Shown here piece after piece: positions 9,416 through 19,243 of a DNA stretch of 64,000 bases. Positions within the stretch are counted from its first letter, which is position 1. Each line of letters starts with the position of its first letter. The notes under the pieces were generated by a model. It made no database searches. It had not been told where the DNA came from and saw nothing but the letters and a program-made list of their open reading frames with translations. The DNA is taken from positions 18,617-82,616 of the forward strand of contig CAIOSO010000091.1 of NCBI GenBank assembly GCA_903860985.1. Direction: 5' to 3'. The translations under genes were made by a program, and so were the position numbers. The stretch is from an uncultured Flavobacteriales bacterium (GTDB taxonomy: Bacteria > Bacteroidota > Bacteroidia > Flavobacteriales_D > Crocinitomicaceae).

Positions 9416-11143
9416 TTATTTTACAAGGTTTGTAAATGTGCTCTCTGTTGAAATTTTTAAGAATTCTCGGTCTTTCCCAGCTTTGTCTTTCAAGGCAGCA
9501 TTTTTAGAAATAGCTATTTTCAAATGTGAAACTACTGCATCAACCCCTTCATTGGAACGCGCTGCAATAATCGCTTTGAGGTAAGCTGTTTCAGCTGTCT
9601 CCGTTAATCCGGATAATGTTTTCTTAGCAGCATCGTTTTTACCAGTTAACAATTGAGCCAACGCTTTATTGTAGCTGTTCTCTGAGAAGTTTGCATCTGC
9701 AGCAGTGTATTTACCATCCATGATATTCAAGATACCTTGGTTGTAGTTTGCTGCTGATTTTTGAGCTGCATCACCTTTCGTGTCAAATGCAGATTTCGCT
9801 TGAGAAATTAATTTTTTAGCATTTGAACGATTACCATCCAAAATAGCACTAGCTGCTAAATTGTTTTTAGATATGCCATTGTCCTTCAATGAACTTGCTT
9901 TCTCAAATGCTGATTTAGCTTCTGCCGTTTTATTCAATTGAAAACTCGCAGCACCTAAATTTGTGTGCGTGCGGTAGTCTGAACCAAAGTTGGTCGCTGC
10001 CACGCCATAGATTCTTGCTTTATCATTTAAATCGTTCGTTAATTTATTCGCAGTGAATAATAATTCTTCCACAGAAAGGGAGTTTGGATTATTGCTTGCC
10101 GCTGCCTTTAACTCATCATCTGTTAAACCAAATTCTGTGTATTTCACAACAATCATTGCACGACGAATTTTCGGGAACACATCTTTTTCTAGTTCACTGT
10201 ATGACTTTCCAAGGTTAATCATTTCTTTTTCGCGTTGCTCTAAGTCTTTTGTCATCTCTAATATACGAACAAACAAGTTTTTGTCTGCTTCAGCAATGGT
10301 TGTGGATGCTGCGAGTTGCGTTTTAAACCCTTCAAAGTCCTCACCATACTTATTCAGTTTGTACATGTTTGTATCTGTGTAAGCGGTCAATTTTGCTGTT
10401 TTCATTAGAGCAATAATTGCTTTTCTTGCAGTTGCTGTACGATCGTATGAAAGGTTGTCGTTTTTGGAAACTTCTCCGTCTGGAGATGCATAACCGTTGA
10501 TTTCAATTGCGTTGATTTTAATTTTCGGATTTGACTGAGCTGCTTGAATCCAAGAAACCAATGCGGTGATGTCTGCATCTTTCAATTCTGTAGCACGAAC
10601 ATCTGACTTTCCTTTTTCGAAATTAAATGTTGCATCAGTTGATTTTTCGAACTGACGAACTAAAGCATCTTCTTCATATAAAACTTTAAACGTTTTATTG
10701 ACCAAATATGGAGTAATGATAGTCGCATCCGCAATTTTCGTTTCGGGCAATGCGTCCTTTTCTTTTGTTTGCTTGTAGATTTTACCAGTAATCACCAAAT
10801 CAGCCGCTTCCATTTCCGGTTTGTAAGGTATCGTTTGTTCAAACGTTGCGGTTCCACCATTTTTGAAATTAATCGTTGTTCCGTTCTCGGTTACTTTCTC
10901 ACCATTCACGTACCAAGTTCCTATTGCATAGGATCCTAATTTCGGTGTGATTTCTGCTTTCGCTTTTTTCTTGATTCCTTTTTCAGGAACGGTAACTGTG
11001 ATAGCAATTTTGACACTATCAGCATGCATTTCAAGTGGATTCTGATTTACGGAATACGTAACATCTTTCACCAAGTCACACGATGCTAAAAACATCAATC
11101 CTGACCCTAAGTAGAACAAATTGCTCAAACGAAATAAATTCAT
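9416..11143 (-). CDS. outer-membrane lipoprotein with OmpA-like and TPR regions
   Basis: This 575-residue protein has a lipoprotein signal peptide ending LASC (Cys22). Residues about 160-250 resemble an OmpA C-terminal peptidoglycan-binding domain: KSDVRATELKDADI, then IEINGYASPDGEVSKN and LSYDRTATARKAI. Residues about 360-575 are alanine-rich helical repeats of TPR type (YRTHTNLGAASFQLNKTAEA). Such lipoproteins tether the outer membrane to the cell wall or serve as assembly scaffolds; the T9SS component PorE (OmpA-TPR) has a different domain order, so I do not use that name. Own promoter and terminator: monocistronic. Exact role unknown. Confidence 0.75.
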   Translation of the reverse strand: MNLFRLSNLFYLGSGLMFLASCDLVKDVTYSVNQNPLEMHADSVKIAITVTVPEKGIKKKAKAEITPKLGSYAIGTWYVNGEKVTENGTTINFKNGGTATFEQTIPYKPEMEAADLVITGKIYKQTKEKDALPETKIADATIITPYLVNKTFKVLYEEDALVRQFEKSTDATFNFEKGKSDVRATELKDADITALVSWIQAAQSNPKIKINAIEINGYASPDGEVSKNDNLSYDRTATARKAIIALMKTAKLTAYTDTNMYKLNKYGEDFEGFKTQLAASTTIAEADKNLFVRILEMTKDLEQREKEMINLGKSYSELEKDVFPKIRRAMIVVKYTEFGLTDDELKAAASNNPNSLSVEELLFTANKLTNDLNDKARIYGVAATNFGSDYRTHTNLGAASFQLNKTAEAKSAFEKASSLKDNGISKNNLAASAILDGNRSNAKKLISQAKSAFDTKGDAAQKSAANYNQGILNIMDGKYTAADANFSENSYNKALAQLLTGKNDAAKKTLSGLTETAETAYLKAIIAARSNEGVDAVVSHLKIAISKNAALKDKAGKDREFLKISTESTFTNLVK

Positions 11144-11164
11144 AACTGGTTTTTTTATTTTTTA

Positions 11165-11172
11165 CAAATGTA
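11165..11172 (-). promoter_or_regulatory. promoter -7 box of the OmpA/TPR lipoprotein gene
   Basis: TACATTTG on the minus strand is a perfect TAnnTTTG box 21 bases upstream of the ATG at 11143. Confidence 0.55.
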
Positions 11173-11204
11173 TAAAACATTTTATAACTAAGAAAATAAA
11201 CAGA

Positions 11205-11654
11205 TTAGCTATTCAGTAATTGCCAAAAAGGATCCATTTCTTTTATAATTTCCTTTAGCGGAATCATCACAAAATCACGGCTTTTGAATTGTGGGTGAGG
11301 AATCGACAATCTTTCCGTTTGAATGGAATCTGCATTGTAGAAAATGATATCTAAATCAATACAACGATCTTCATAGCCATCGATTGTTTTTATTCGACCC
11401 ATTTCTCGTTCAATTTCTTTTATCTTTTCAAGTAGTTCAAATGGAGATAAAATGGTATAACAAGTAATGCACGCGTTCAAAAACAGATTTTCAGAATCGT
11501 AGCCCCACGCTCTAGATTCATGAAAAGAGGAGACAAATTCAATTTCCCCAACCGATTTTTCGATTTCTTGAATAGCTTGATTGAGGTGTTGAGTTTTATT
11601 CCCGAGATTCGAGCCTAAGGAAATTAAGGTCCGGTTTAATGTTCTTTCTTCCAT
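11205..11654 (-). CDS. folK: 2-amino-4-hydroxy-6-hydroxymethyldihydropteridine pyrophosphokinase
   Basis: FolK transfers pyrophosphate from ATP to 6-hydroxymethyl-dihydropterin in folate synthesis. The 149-residue protein opens with SLGSNLGNKTQHL, has FLNACI, and the signature DRCIDLDIIFYN with the two metal-binding aspartates, followed by IPHPQFKSRDFVMIPLKEI. It overlaps the end of gldD by 19 bases and is the last gene of the ssb-gldE-gldD-folK run. The partner gene folB (the preceding pathway step) is in another operon at 40.7 kb. Confidence 0.92.
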   Translation of the reverse strand: MEERTLNRTLISLGSNLGNKTQHLNQAIQEIEKSVGEIEFVSSFHESRAWGYDSENLFLNACITCYTILSPFELLEKIKEIEREMGRIKTIDGYEDRCIDLDIIFYNADSIQTERLSIPHPQFKSRDFVMIPLKEIIKEMDPFWQLLNS

Positions 11655-12226
11655 TCGAAATGTTGCACTAATTCCAATAAGTCCTTCTTCAAGTACTCAA
11701 GAGATGGACGCAACGAATCATAATTTGGACGACAGTTCAATAATACTTCTCCGCGGACAAAATTCGTGCTGGAATCCGTTAGGTAAAATTGAAAATTGGT
11801 CGCGACGTTTCCTTTTAACTCGAAAAATGTCCCAAAAACTCGTTTTTTAGGTTGAATGATTTGCTCAAAATTGATTTTATCGGCTTTGATTTTGTGCTCA
11901 TCGACCTTATCGTTGGCAAAATTGATGATTTCCGCTAAGGAGTCCTTACTCGGTAATTTTAAGTAATACATAAACAATTTGCCGTTCAATGGTCCCAAAT
12001 CAATTTCTTGCACGCAATAATTGGATTGTGGTTGTTCCGTCGCAGATGGAAAATAGAGATTGGATAATTTCATCGAGTATGGACAGTCGCTTTTGAAATC
12101 ACGGTAGCTGTGTTCCGGTAAATTCATCCGCAAGTAAGTCGACGGTTTAGGGACAGGTTGATCATCAGAACAGGATGAAATTATAAAAATGATCATCAGA
12201 ACCTGTACAATCAATCGTGGATTCAT
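11636..12226 (-). CDS. gldD: gliding motility lipoprotein GldD
   Basis: GldD is a lipoprotein required for gliding and T9SS-linked motility in Flavobacterium johnsoniae. The 196-residue protein has a lipobox with Cys19 (IISSC) and then the family start PKPSTYLRMNLPEHSY, plus a conserved core on domain compactness and length typical of GldD. Its ATG overlaps the gldE stop by four bases (ATGA), so the two are translated together. The pair gldE-gldD is also adjacent in other flavobacteria. Its biochemical role is not known. Confidence 0.9.
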   Translation of the reverse strand: MNPRLIVQVLMIIFIISSCSDDQPVPKPSTYLRMNLPEHSYRDFKSDCPYSMKLSNLYFPSATEQPQSNYCVQEIDLGPLNGKLFMYYLKLPSKDSLAEIINFANDKVDEHKIKADKINFEQIIQPKKRVFGTFFELKGNVATNFQFYLTDSSTNFVRGEVLLNCRPNYDSLRPSLEYLKKDLLELVQHFEWKKEH

Positions 12227-13551
12227 GGAAGTTTGATTTTAATGGTTTTCATTCTTTTCTTATCGGATGACTCGACAATAAATTTGACCTTATCAATGAA
12301 AATAAATTCATTATTTTTCAAAATTCTGCCAGCTTGTTCGAGTACGAGTCCGCCGATTGTCTCTGCTTCACCTTTTACTTCCTCAAAGGCATCTTGATAC
12401 GTTTCACCAATGACTTTATAAAAGTCGTTCAAGGAAGTTCTTCCTTCGAAAATAATGGTGTGTTCGTCTAATTTCGTGTAGGCAATCTCGTGGTCATCGA
12501 ATTCATCCGTAATATCTCCTACGATTTCTTCTAAAATATCTTCCAAGGTGACAATGCCACTTGCACCACCGTACTCATCGACTACAATGGCCATGTGCAT
12601 CCGCATGCTTCTGAATTCTTGAAGTAAGTCGTTGATTTTTTTATTTTCTGGAATAAAGAACGGTTTACGAATAACCGTTTTCCAGTCAAAGTCTGCTCCA
12701 GCATTTAAGTGCGGCAATAAGTCTTTGATGTAAAGGATTCCCACAATATTGTCGGGCGATTCTTCAAAAATTGGCATGCGTGAATATCCAGCTTCTAACA
12801 CCGTTTGCATGACTTCTTCAAAACTTGATTCGGCATCAATGGCTTCCACCTCAACTCGTGGCGACATAATTTGGCTCGCTTCTGTTTTCCCGAATTTGAC
12901 GATTCCTTCTAAAATCTTGTGGTCTTCCCCAGAATTTGAATCCTCTCTTGTTAATGCGAGTGCTTGCTCTAGTTCATCTTGATTCACTTTGACGGAAGAT
13001 TTGTTGCGTTTTTGAATGAAGTTTGTGCCTTTCACTAGCGCAAGTTTTAGCCATGAAACTGGAGGAATTGAGCCAAGTAAATAAAGTGGGTAAGACATCC
13101 ACCGCACAACGCTCATCGTATTTCGTGCAGCAAAGATCTTGGGAACAACTTCACCTAACAATAAAATCAAAAAGGTAATTCCGACAACTTCTAGTAGAAA
13201 TCGTTTTAATTCACTGCCTGCTTCTGGGGGATAAACGTCGTTTAAGATAAACGTAGAGAGGATGACAATCCCTACATTCACAAAGTTATTGGTGATTAAA
13301 ATCGTTGCTAATAATTCCTTCGGTTTTCCGAGTAGGCTTAAAATCAATTTGGAACGTGTGCTATTTTCTTTTTTCAGGTCTTCGTTGTCGGAAGGACGCA
13401 AAGAAAAATAAGCGCTTTCGGATCCTGACATGAGTGCAGAAACGAAAAGCAAAAGTGCGATACAGATTAGATAGATTACAGTTGTGGAATCAAATCCAAT
13501 CGGTAAGGATTTCGTTAAACTGATAAAACTGGGAGGCTCGATTAGGCTCAT
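12223..13551 (-). CDS. gldE: gliding-motility associated protein GldE (CNNM/CBS transporter-like)
   Basis: This 442-residue membrane protein has an N-terminal CNNM (DUF21) region with three to four transmembrane helices (from about residues 23-190, including the SGSESAYFSL motif), a CBS-domain pair (about 210-345, with IMSPRVEVEAID and GILYIKDLLPHL), and a CorC/HlyC C-terminal domain (about 360-440). CNNM proteins are linked to Mg2+ transport; in flavobacteria GldE partially overlaps in function with GldD. It starts two bases after the ssb stop and overlaps gldD, so ssb-gldE-gldD-folK form one operon. Confidence 0.9.
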   Translation of the reverse strand: MSLIEPPSFISLTKSLPIGFDSTTVIYLICIALLLFVSALMSGSESAYFSLRPSDNEDLKKENSTRSKLILSLLGKPKELLATILITNNFVNVGIVILSTFILNDVYPPEAGSELKRFLLEVVGITFLILLLGEVVPKIFAARNTMSVVRWMSYPLYLLGSIPPVSWLKLALVKGTNFIQKRNKSSVKVNQDELEQALALTREDSNSGEDHKILEGIVKFGKTEASQIMSPRVEVEAIDAESSFEEVMQTVLEAGYSRMPIFEESPDNIVGILYIKDLLPHLNAGADFDWKTVIRKPFFIPENKKINDLLQEFRSMRMHMAIVVDEYGGASGIVTLEDILEEIVGDITDEFDDHEIAYTKLDEHTIIFEGRTSLNDFYKVIGETYQDAFEEVKGEAETIGGLVLEQAGRILKNNEFIFIDKVKFIVESSDKKRMKTIKIKLP

Positions 13552-13553
13552 GG

Positions 13554-13997
13554 TTAAAAAGGTAAAGAATCTTCAATGTTGTTTTCTAAACCGCTTATTG
13601 GTGAAGGATTAGCGGGCTTTCCCTCTGGAGAATATGGTGCATTGTTTCGTTCGGATTGGTCATTTCTAGTAAGAATTGTTAAGTCATCACCTACAACCTC
13701 CGTAGCATATCTGGAATTCCCTTCCTTGTCCTGCCATGAGCGTTTTTTCAATTTCCCTTCAATGTAAACCTTTGTCCCTTTACGGATGTATTTCTCTGCA
13801 ATTTCAGCTAATCCACGCCATAAAACGATGTCGTGCCAGTCGGTAATTTCTTTGCGTTCACCTGTCTGTTTATCGTTGTAAATTTCTGATGTAGCAAGGG
13901 GGAAAGAAGCAACCACCGAGCCGTTTTCCAAACGTCGAACTTCGGGATCTTTTCCTAGATTTCCAATTAAAATGACCTTATTGACACTTCCATTCAT
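13554..13997 (-). CDS. ssb: single-stranded DNA-binding protein
   Basis: SSB coats single-stranded DNA during replication and repair. The 147-residue protein has the OB-fold starting [16 protein letters not shown], with [16 protein letters not shown] and [16 protein letters not shown], then a flexible Pro/Asn-rich linker and the acidic tip DSLPF that docks partner proteins. The ATG lies only a couple of bases after the predicted transcription start, so the mRNA may be leaderless. First gene of the gldE-gldD-folK operon. Confidence 0.95.
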   Translation of the reverse strand: MNGSVNKVILIGNLGKDPEVRRLENGSVVASFPLATSEIYNDKQTGERKEITDWHDIVLWRGLAEIAEKYIRKGTKVYIEGKLKKRSWQDKEGNSRYATEVVGDDLTILTRNDQSERNNAPYSPEGKPANPSPISGLENNIEDSLPF

Positions 13998-14002
13998 GAT
14001 GA

Positions 14003-14010
14003 CAAATCTA
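14003..14010 (-). promoter_or_regulatory. promoter -7 box of ssb-gldE-gldD-folK
   Basis: TAGATTTG on the minus strand fits TAnnTTTG perfectly. With four bases between box and +1, transcription would start near 13999, two bases before the ssb ATG at 13997. Confidence 0.5.
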
Positions 14011-14033
14011 AAGATTTATGGTATCAATAATAC

Positions 14034-16352
14034 TTATTTTTTTTTAAACGAGCGTTTTTTAGCTGGTTTAGCTGCATCTGTTTTAGAAATCTCGATGCAT
14101 TCTTCCAAACTTAACTTTTCCGCTTCCGTTCCTTTCGGTAGTTTAAAATTGTCTTTTCCGATTTTCAAATATGGACCATAACGCCCGTTGAGCAATTGAA
14201 CATCTGGATTCTCATCGAAACTTTTAATCAAACGGTTTGCTTCAACTTGAAGTTTTTCAAGGTATATTTCGAGTGATCGTTCGTAGGTTATTGACATCGG
14301 ATCTTCTCCTTTCGGAATCGAAGCGAAAATCTTCCCAACTTGAACATATGGACCGAAGCGTCCGTTGTTGACTTTCATATCTTGTTCTTCGTATTGTCCG
14401 ACCACTCTTGGTAATTGGAACAATTTTAACGCGTCCTCCAAGGAAATATTTCCGATAGATTGATTCGCTTGCAAGGATGCAAAAAGGGCTTTTTCACCAT
14501 CTACTTTTTCATCACCAACTTGCACCATTGGTCCAAATTTACCAATGCGTACAATGATTTTTCTACCACTTTCAGGATGAACACCCAATTCGCGTTCGCC
14601 TGTCGCTCTTTCACTATGTTCGAGTGTATTTTCAACAACGGTATGGAAAGGCTTGTAAAAGTTCTCCATCATGTCTGTCCACTCCAATCTTCCTTGAGCA
14701 ATTTCATCGAATTCCGCTTCAACTTTCGCTGTAAATTGGTAATCCATGATTTGATCAAAATGTTCTTTTAGGTAATCCGTTACCACGATGCCGATATCCG
14801 TAGGGAAAAGTTTGTTTCGATCTTTCCCTGTCGTTTCAGACTTCTCTTCTTTCGAAATTTCTCCCTTCGTCAAAGTAAGTAGACAGTAGTTTCTGATTTC
14901 TCCTTCACGCTCTTGTTTTTCAACATACGTACGTTTCTGGATGGTCGAAATTGTTGGAGCGTAGGTAGATGGACGTCCAATTCCTAACTCTTCTAATTTT
15001 TTTACCAAAGAAGCTTCTACGTAGCGAGATGGTGGACGAGTAAATCGTTCAACGGCTGTACAAATGGACAAATCTAAGGACTCGTTTACGGTTACTTTCG
15101 GCAATAATCCTTCCGCTTCTTCGTCTTGGTCATCATCTAAACTTGACTCCATATAAACTTTCAAGAATCCGTCGAAAACAATGACTTCGCCTTTCGCTGT
15201 AAAGTAATCACTTGTTGGTAATCCACCTATTTTAACGGTAGTACGTTCAAGTTTGGCATGTGCCATCTGACTAGCAATAGATCGTTTCCAAATCAATTCG
15301 TAAAGTCTCGTTTCGTCACGCTCGGAATCAATGCTTGTTTTTCCAAAATCAGTGGGACGAATCGCCTCGTGCGCTTCTTGTGCACCAGAGCTTTTAGTGG
15401 TGTATTTTGTCGGTTTGGAATATGAATCGCCGTAGAATGATTCGATGGCTGCTTTCGCTCCATTCACCGCTGTTTCGGATAGATTAACGGAGTCCGTTCT
15501 CATGTAGGTGATATGTCCGGATTCGTACAAGCGTTGCGCAACACTCATCGTTTTTGTTACCGAAAACCCTAGTTTTAAACTGGCTTCCTGCTGCAATGTA
15601 GATGTGGTAAAAGGAGCAGAAGGAGTTTTAGTACTCGGTTTTTGTTGCACGTCTTCTACGAAAAAAGATGTTTTCTTACACAATTCCAAAAATTCTTGGG
15701 CTTCTTTTTCTTGATCCAAATGACGGTTCAATTCTGCTTTTAACACACCATTGTTTGCTCCGAAATTTCCATTTACACGAAAGAATGGATTGATGTTGAA
15801 TGCTTGTATTTCTCGTTCACGATCAACGATTAGTCGAACGGCAACGGATTGAACGCGTCCAGCAGATAAACTTGGACGAACTTTTTTCCAAAGAACGGGA
15901 GATAGCTCAAATCCAACAATGCGATCCAAAACGCGACGTGCTTGTTGCGCATCCACTAATTCCTTGTTGATTTTACGTGGATGTTCAATCGCTTTTAATA
16001 CGGCTGTTTTTGTGATTTCATTGAAGGTAATTCGGTGTGTATCTTTTTTCGCTAAGTCTAATGTTTCAAATAAATGCCATGAAATAGCCTCTCCTTCGCG
16101 GTCTTCATCGGTCGCGAGCCATACAACTTCAGCTGCTTTTGCTAACTTTTTCAGTTCAGCCACCACTTGTTTCTTGTCGGCACTGACCTCATAAAGTGGA
16201 TTGAAATGGTTGTCTATTTCAATAGCTAAACCCTTCTTTGTCAGGTCTCTTACGTGACCAAAACTTGACTTCACAATGAAGTCTTTACCGAGATATGATT
16301 CAATGGTCTTTGCCTTTGCAGGGGACTCAACGATAACCAGATTTTTAGCCAT
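14034..16352 (-). CDS. topA: DNA topoisomerase I
   Basis: TopA relaxes negative supercoils by single-strand cleavage. With the ATG at 16352 the protein has 772 residues: TOPRIM domain starting KNLVIVESPAKAKTIESYLG with the metal site TDEDREGEAI (Asp82, Glu83, Asp84), and the catalytic tyrosine Y283 in GHITYMRTDSV. Instead of zinc fingers the C-terminus has three repeats of the type GRKIIVRIGKFGPMVQVG / NGRFGPYVQVG / NGRYGPYLKIG, the C-terminal repeat form typical of Bacteroidota, and a Lys-rich tail. An upstream TTG extension of 14 codons overlaps the promoter and is rejected. Confidence 0.95.
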   Translation of the reverse strand: MAKNLVIVESPAKAKTIESYLGKDFIVKSSFGHVRDLTKKGLAIEIDNHFNPLYEVSADKKQVVAELKKLAKAAEVVWLATDEDREGEAISWHLFETLDLAKKDTHRITFNEITKTAVLKAIEHPRKINKELVDAQQARRVLDRIVGFELSPVLWKKVRPSLSAGRVQSVAVRLIVDREREIQAFNINPFFRVNGNFGANNGVLKAELNRHLDQEKEAQEFLELCKKTSFFVEDVQQKPSTKTPSAPFTTSTLQQEASLKLGFSVTKTMSVAQRLYESGHITYMRTDSVNLSETAVNGAKAAIESFYGDSYSKPTKYTTKSSGAQEAHEAIRPTDFGKTSIDSERDETRLYELIWKRSIASQMAHAKLERTTVKIGGLPTSDYFTAKGEVIVFDGFLKVYMESSLDDDQDEEAEGLLPKVTVNESLDLSICTAVERFTRPPSRYVEASLVKKLEELGIGRPSTYAPTISTIQKRTYVEKQEREGEIRNYCLLTLTKGEISKEEKSETTGKDRNKLFPTDIGIVVTDYLKEHFDQIMDYQFTAKVEAEFDEIAQGRLEWTDMMENFYKPFHTVVENTLEHSERATGERELGVHPESGRKIIVRIGKFGPMVQVGDEKVDGEKALFASLQANQSIGNISLEDALKLFQLPRVVGQYEEQDMKVNNGRFGPYVQVGKIFASIPKGEDPMSITYERSLEIYLEKLQVEANRLIKSFDENPDVQLLNGRYGPYLKIGKDNFKLPKGTEAEKLSLEECIEISKTDAAKPAKKRSFKKK

Positions 16353-16369
16353 AAGAAGAATTTTGGTGA

Positions 16370-16377
16370 CAAATGTA
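16370..16377 (-). promoter_or_regulatory. promoter -7 box of topA
   Basis: TACATTTG on the minus strand, a perfect TAnnTTTG match, 18 bases before the topA ATG. It supports the ATG at 16352 over the upstream TTG. Confidence 0.6.
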
Positions 16378-16435
16378 TATGGAAAACTCGGCAAAACGCA
16401 AGTTGTTCACCGCAAATTTTTTCTTTGCTTTTCCT

Positions 16436-16450
16436 TTAACCTATGGTTAA
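16436..16450. promoter_or_regulatory. perfect inverted repeat between topA and miaB
   Basis: TTAACC and GGTTAA flank a three-base centre (TAT) in the 200-base divergent region between topA and miaB. Half-sites of six bases suit a small dimeric repressor, but this can arise by chance in AT-rich DNA. The rest of the region holds the two divergent promoters and nothing else I can support. Confidence 0.3.
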
Positions 16451-16500
16451 GAAAAATTTACGTACAAAAAAAACGGATCAAAGGAATTTAGTATGTCAAT

Positions 16501-16531
16501 TTGTCATGCGGCTTAATTTGTCGTAAATTTG
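16501..16531 (+). promoter_or_regulatory. promoter of miaB operon
   Basis: A -33 TTG at 16501-16503 and a perfect -7 box TAAATTTG at 16524-16531, with a 20-base spacer. The predicted start is near 16535, about 19 bases before the miaB ATG. Confidence 0.65.
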
Positions 16532-16553
16532 CATCCCTATTAATGACGAACAA

Positions 16554-17987
16554 ATGGAATTTGAAAATAAAGTGATGGACGAATCGATGCAAGGATCAGC
16601 TATCGAATTACAAAATCAAGGTGGAGAAGGAAAGAAAAAACTGTACCTAGAAAGTTATGGTTGTCAAATGAATTTTTCTGATAGTGAGGTTGTTGCATCG
16701 ATCTTAGCTCAAGATGGATATGAAACGACCCGCAACATGGACGAAGCAGATGTGATCCTATTGAATACATGTTCCATCCGCGAAAATGCAGAACAACGTG
16801 TGCGAAATCGCTTGACTGAATTTAAAATCAAAAAAGAAAATAATCCAGAATTAGTGGTTGGAATCCTTGGTTGTATGGCCGAGCGATTGAAGAAAAACTT
16901 ACTGGAAGAGGAAAAATTAGTAGACCTCGTGGCTGGACCCGATGCATACCGCGATTTACCGAATTTAATTGAAGAAGTCGGAACTGGACAAAAAGCAGTA
17001 AACGTATTATTATCACGTGATGAAACATACGCGGACATTTCCCCCGTTCGATTGGATCAAGGTGGAATCGCCGCTTTCGTCACCATTATGCGTGGTTGCG
17101 ACAACATGTGTTCTTTCTGTGTGGTGCCTTTTACCCGTGGTAGGGAACGCTCTCGTGATCCACATACGATTGTGGAGGAATGTAAAGATCTCTACAGTCG
17201 AGGATACCGCGAAGTAACCTTGCTTGGACAAAATGTGGATTCGTATCGATGGAACATAAGCTCCAAAGGCGAAGTAAAAAATCCAGAAGAACCGACAACG
17301 AACTTTGCACAATTGATGGAAATGGTGGCCTTGGTTTCTCCGGACTTACGGGTCCGCTTTAGTACCTCGCATCCAAAAGACATGACGGACGATGTTCTTG
17401 AAATCATGGCGAAATACGAAAATATTTGTCCCTACATTCACTTGCCTGTTCAATCTGGTAATACGGATGTACTTTACCGAATGAACCGCGGATACACACG
17501 TGAATGGTACATGGAACGCATTGAATCGATCAAGCACATGATCCCGAATTGCGCGATTTCAACCGATGTCATTACAGGATTCTGTGGTGAAACGGAAGCA
17601 GAACATCAAGAAACATTGTCCTTAATGGATTTAGTGGAATACGATTTTGCCTACATGTTCAAATATTCGGAACGTCCTAAAACCTTAGCTGAAAGAAGAT
17701 TTGAAGACGATATTCCCGAAGATGTGAAAGGACGTCGTTTGAATGAAATTATAGAAAAACAATTAGCTCATTCCTTAAAATCCAATCAAAAACAAATCGG
17801 AACCGTCCAGAAGGTGCTCATCGAAGGATTTTCCAAACGTTCGGAAGAACATTTATGCGGAAGAACAGGAAGAAATTCAATGGTTGTCTTTCCAAAAGAA
17901 ACGTATCAAAAAGCTCAATATGTCATGGTTCGAATCGACAGTTGTACCTCGGCAACGTTGATGGGAGAAGCCGTTTCAGCATGTTAA
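16554..17987 (+). CDS. miaB: tRNA-2-methylthio-N6-dimethylallyladenosine synthase
   Basis: MiaB adds the 2-methylthio group to i6A37 of tRNAs that read UNN codons. The 477-residue protein has the N-terminal UPF0004 domain with cluster cysteines Cys37 (YGCQMN), Cys73 (NTCSIRENA) and Cys107 (LGCMAER), the radical SAM motif Cys182-x3-Cys186-x2-Cys189 (GCDNMCSFC), and a C-terminal TRAM domain. The motif NTCSIRENA separates MiaB from MtaB and RimO. It heads a plus-strand run that continues, with short gaps, through the sigma-54 activator to secG. Confidence 0.95.
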   Translation: MEFENKVMDESMQGSAIELQNQGGEGKKKLYLESYGCQMNFSDSEVVASILAQDGYETTRNMDEADVILLNTCSIRENAEQRVRNRLTEFKIKKENNPELVVGILGCMAERLKKNLLEEEKLVDLVAGPDAYRDLPNLIEEVGTGQKAVNVLLSRDETYADISPVRLDQGGIAAFVTIMRGCDNMCSFCVVPFTRGRERSRDPHTIVEECKDLYSRGYREVTLLGQNVDSYRWNISSKGEVKNPEEPTTNFAQLMEMVALVSPDLRVRFSTSHPKDMTDDVLEIMAKYENICPYIHLPVQSGNTDVLYRMNRGYTREWYMERIESIKHMIPNCAISTDVITGFCGETEAEHQETLSLMDLVEYDFAYMFKYSERPKTLAERRFEDDIPEDVKGRRLNEIIEKQLAHSLKSNQKQIGTVQKVLIEGFSKRSEEHLCGRTGRNSMVVFPKETYQKAQYVMVRIDSCTSATLMGEAVSAC

Positions 17988-17998
17988 ACTAAGATAAG

Positions 17999-19243
17999 AT
18001 GAATATTCAACAAGTTAAACAGCGCTTTGGAATCATTGGGAATTCCCCAATGCTGAACCGTGCCTTAGAAGTGGCAATGCAAGTTGCTCCTACGGATATT
18101 TCCGTGCTTGTTACGGGGGAAAGTGGAACAGGAAAAGAAATTATCCCACAAGTCATACACCAATTAAGTTCGCGTAAACACGGGGAGTACATCGCTGTAA
18201 ACTGCGGTGCCATTCCGGAAGGAACCATTGACTCAGAATTGTTTGGACACGAAAAAGGATCGTTTACAGGAGCTAGTGGAAGTCGACAAGGATATTTCGA
18301 GGTAGCGAATGGTGGAACAATTTTCTTAGATGAGGTTGCAGAATTACCCATGCAAACACAAGTGCGGTTGTTACGTGTTTTGGAAACAGGCGAATTTATC
18401 CGAGTGGGTTCATCAAAGGTGATTAAAACCAATGTACGCGTGGTTGCTGCCACCAATGAAAACATGCAGCAAGCGATACATTCCGGAAAGTTTCGCGAGG
18501 ATTTGTTCTACCGTTTGAGTACAGTTCCCATTCAATTACCGGCATTGAAAAACAGGCAAGAGGACGTGCATTTGTTGTTTCGAAAATTCGCCAATGACTT
18601 TGCTGAAAAGTACCGAATGCCTGCAATCAAATTATCCGACGATGCGGTTGTCTTACTTCAAAATTATCCTTGGCCTGGAAACATTCGCCAATTGAAAAAT
18701 TTAGTGGAACAATTATCTGTGATAGAAACAGCTCGTGATATTGATGAGCTTATGCTCGCTTCTTACCTGCAACCAATTTCGGAGAAATCGAGTTTTTTAG
18801 TCAAAAACGATCAAACTCAAGAATCCATTTCCGAACGAGAGTTGATGTATAAGTTTCTTTTCGATATGAAAAAAGACTTAACTGAATTAAAGAAATTGGT
18901 ATTGGAGGTCATTAATAATAGTCAATCAGTTAATCTCAATAAGGATCAAACAGCATTGGTCAATCGAATTTATCAAGATGTCTATGAAGAGGCTCCGGTT
19001 GCCACGCGAATGCTCCCTGCCGGCTCTGCGAATGAAACACATGCAAATTACCCGATTATTCCAGAAACATTTGAAATACACGAAGAAATTGAAGAATCCT
19101 TATCTTTGGAAGATCGTGAAAAGGAATTAATACATAAAGCCTTAGAAAAGCACCGTGGAAAACGAAAGTATGCCGCGCTTGAATTGGGGATTTCTGAACG
19201 AACACTTTATCGAAAAATAAAAGAATACCAACTCGGAGAATAA
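17999..19243 (+). CDS. sigma-54 dependent transcriptional activator without receiver domain
   Basis: The AAA+ domain (about 15-250) has Walker A GESGTGKE (40-47), Walker B IFLDEV (Asp111-Glu112), the arginine-finger region [10 protein letters not shown] and the sigma-54 contact loop GSFTGA at 87-92, where the usual second residue Ala is Ser. The C-terminus (about 375-414) is a Fis-type helix-turn-helix ([19 protein letters not shown]). There is no N-terminal receiver or sensory domain, so activity must be set by amount, by a partner, or by the unusual linker at 260-370. The miaB-activator-lptE-secG order is one I know from other Bacteroidota; targets are unknown. Confidence 0.88.
   Translation: MNIQQVKQRFGIIGNSPMLNRALEVAMQVAPTDISVLVTGESGTGKEIIPQVIHQLSSRKHGEYIAVNCGAIPEGTIDSELFGHEKGSFTGASGSRQGYFEVANGGTIFLDEVAELPMQTQVRLLRVLETGEFIRVGSSKVIKTNVRVVAATNENMQQAIHSGKFREDLFYRLSTVPIQLPALKNRQEDVHLLFRKFANDFAEKYRMPAIKLSDDAVVLLQNYPWPGNIRQLKNLVEQLSVIETARDIDELMLASYLQPISEKSSFLVKNDQTQESISERELMYKFLFDMKKDLTELKKLVLEVINNSQSVNLNKDQTALVNRIYQDVYEEAPVATRMLPAGSANETHANYPIIPETFEIHEEIEESLSLEDREKELIHKALEKHRGKRKYAALELGISERTLYRKIKEYQLGE

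Noticed and set aside
17017..17217. Extra ORFs inside miaB and other core genes
   Set aside because: They are in alternate frames of conserved genes, with no start signal or protein-like composition.
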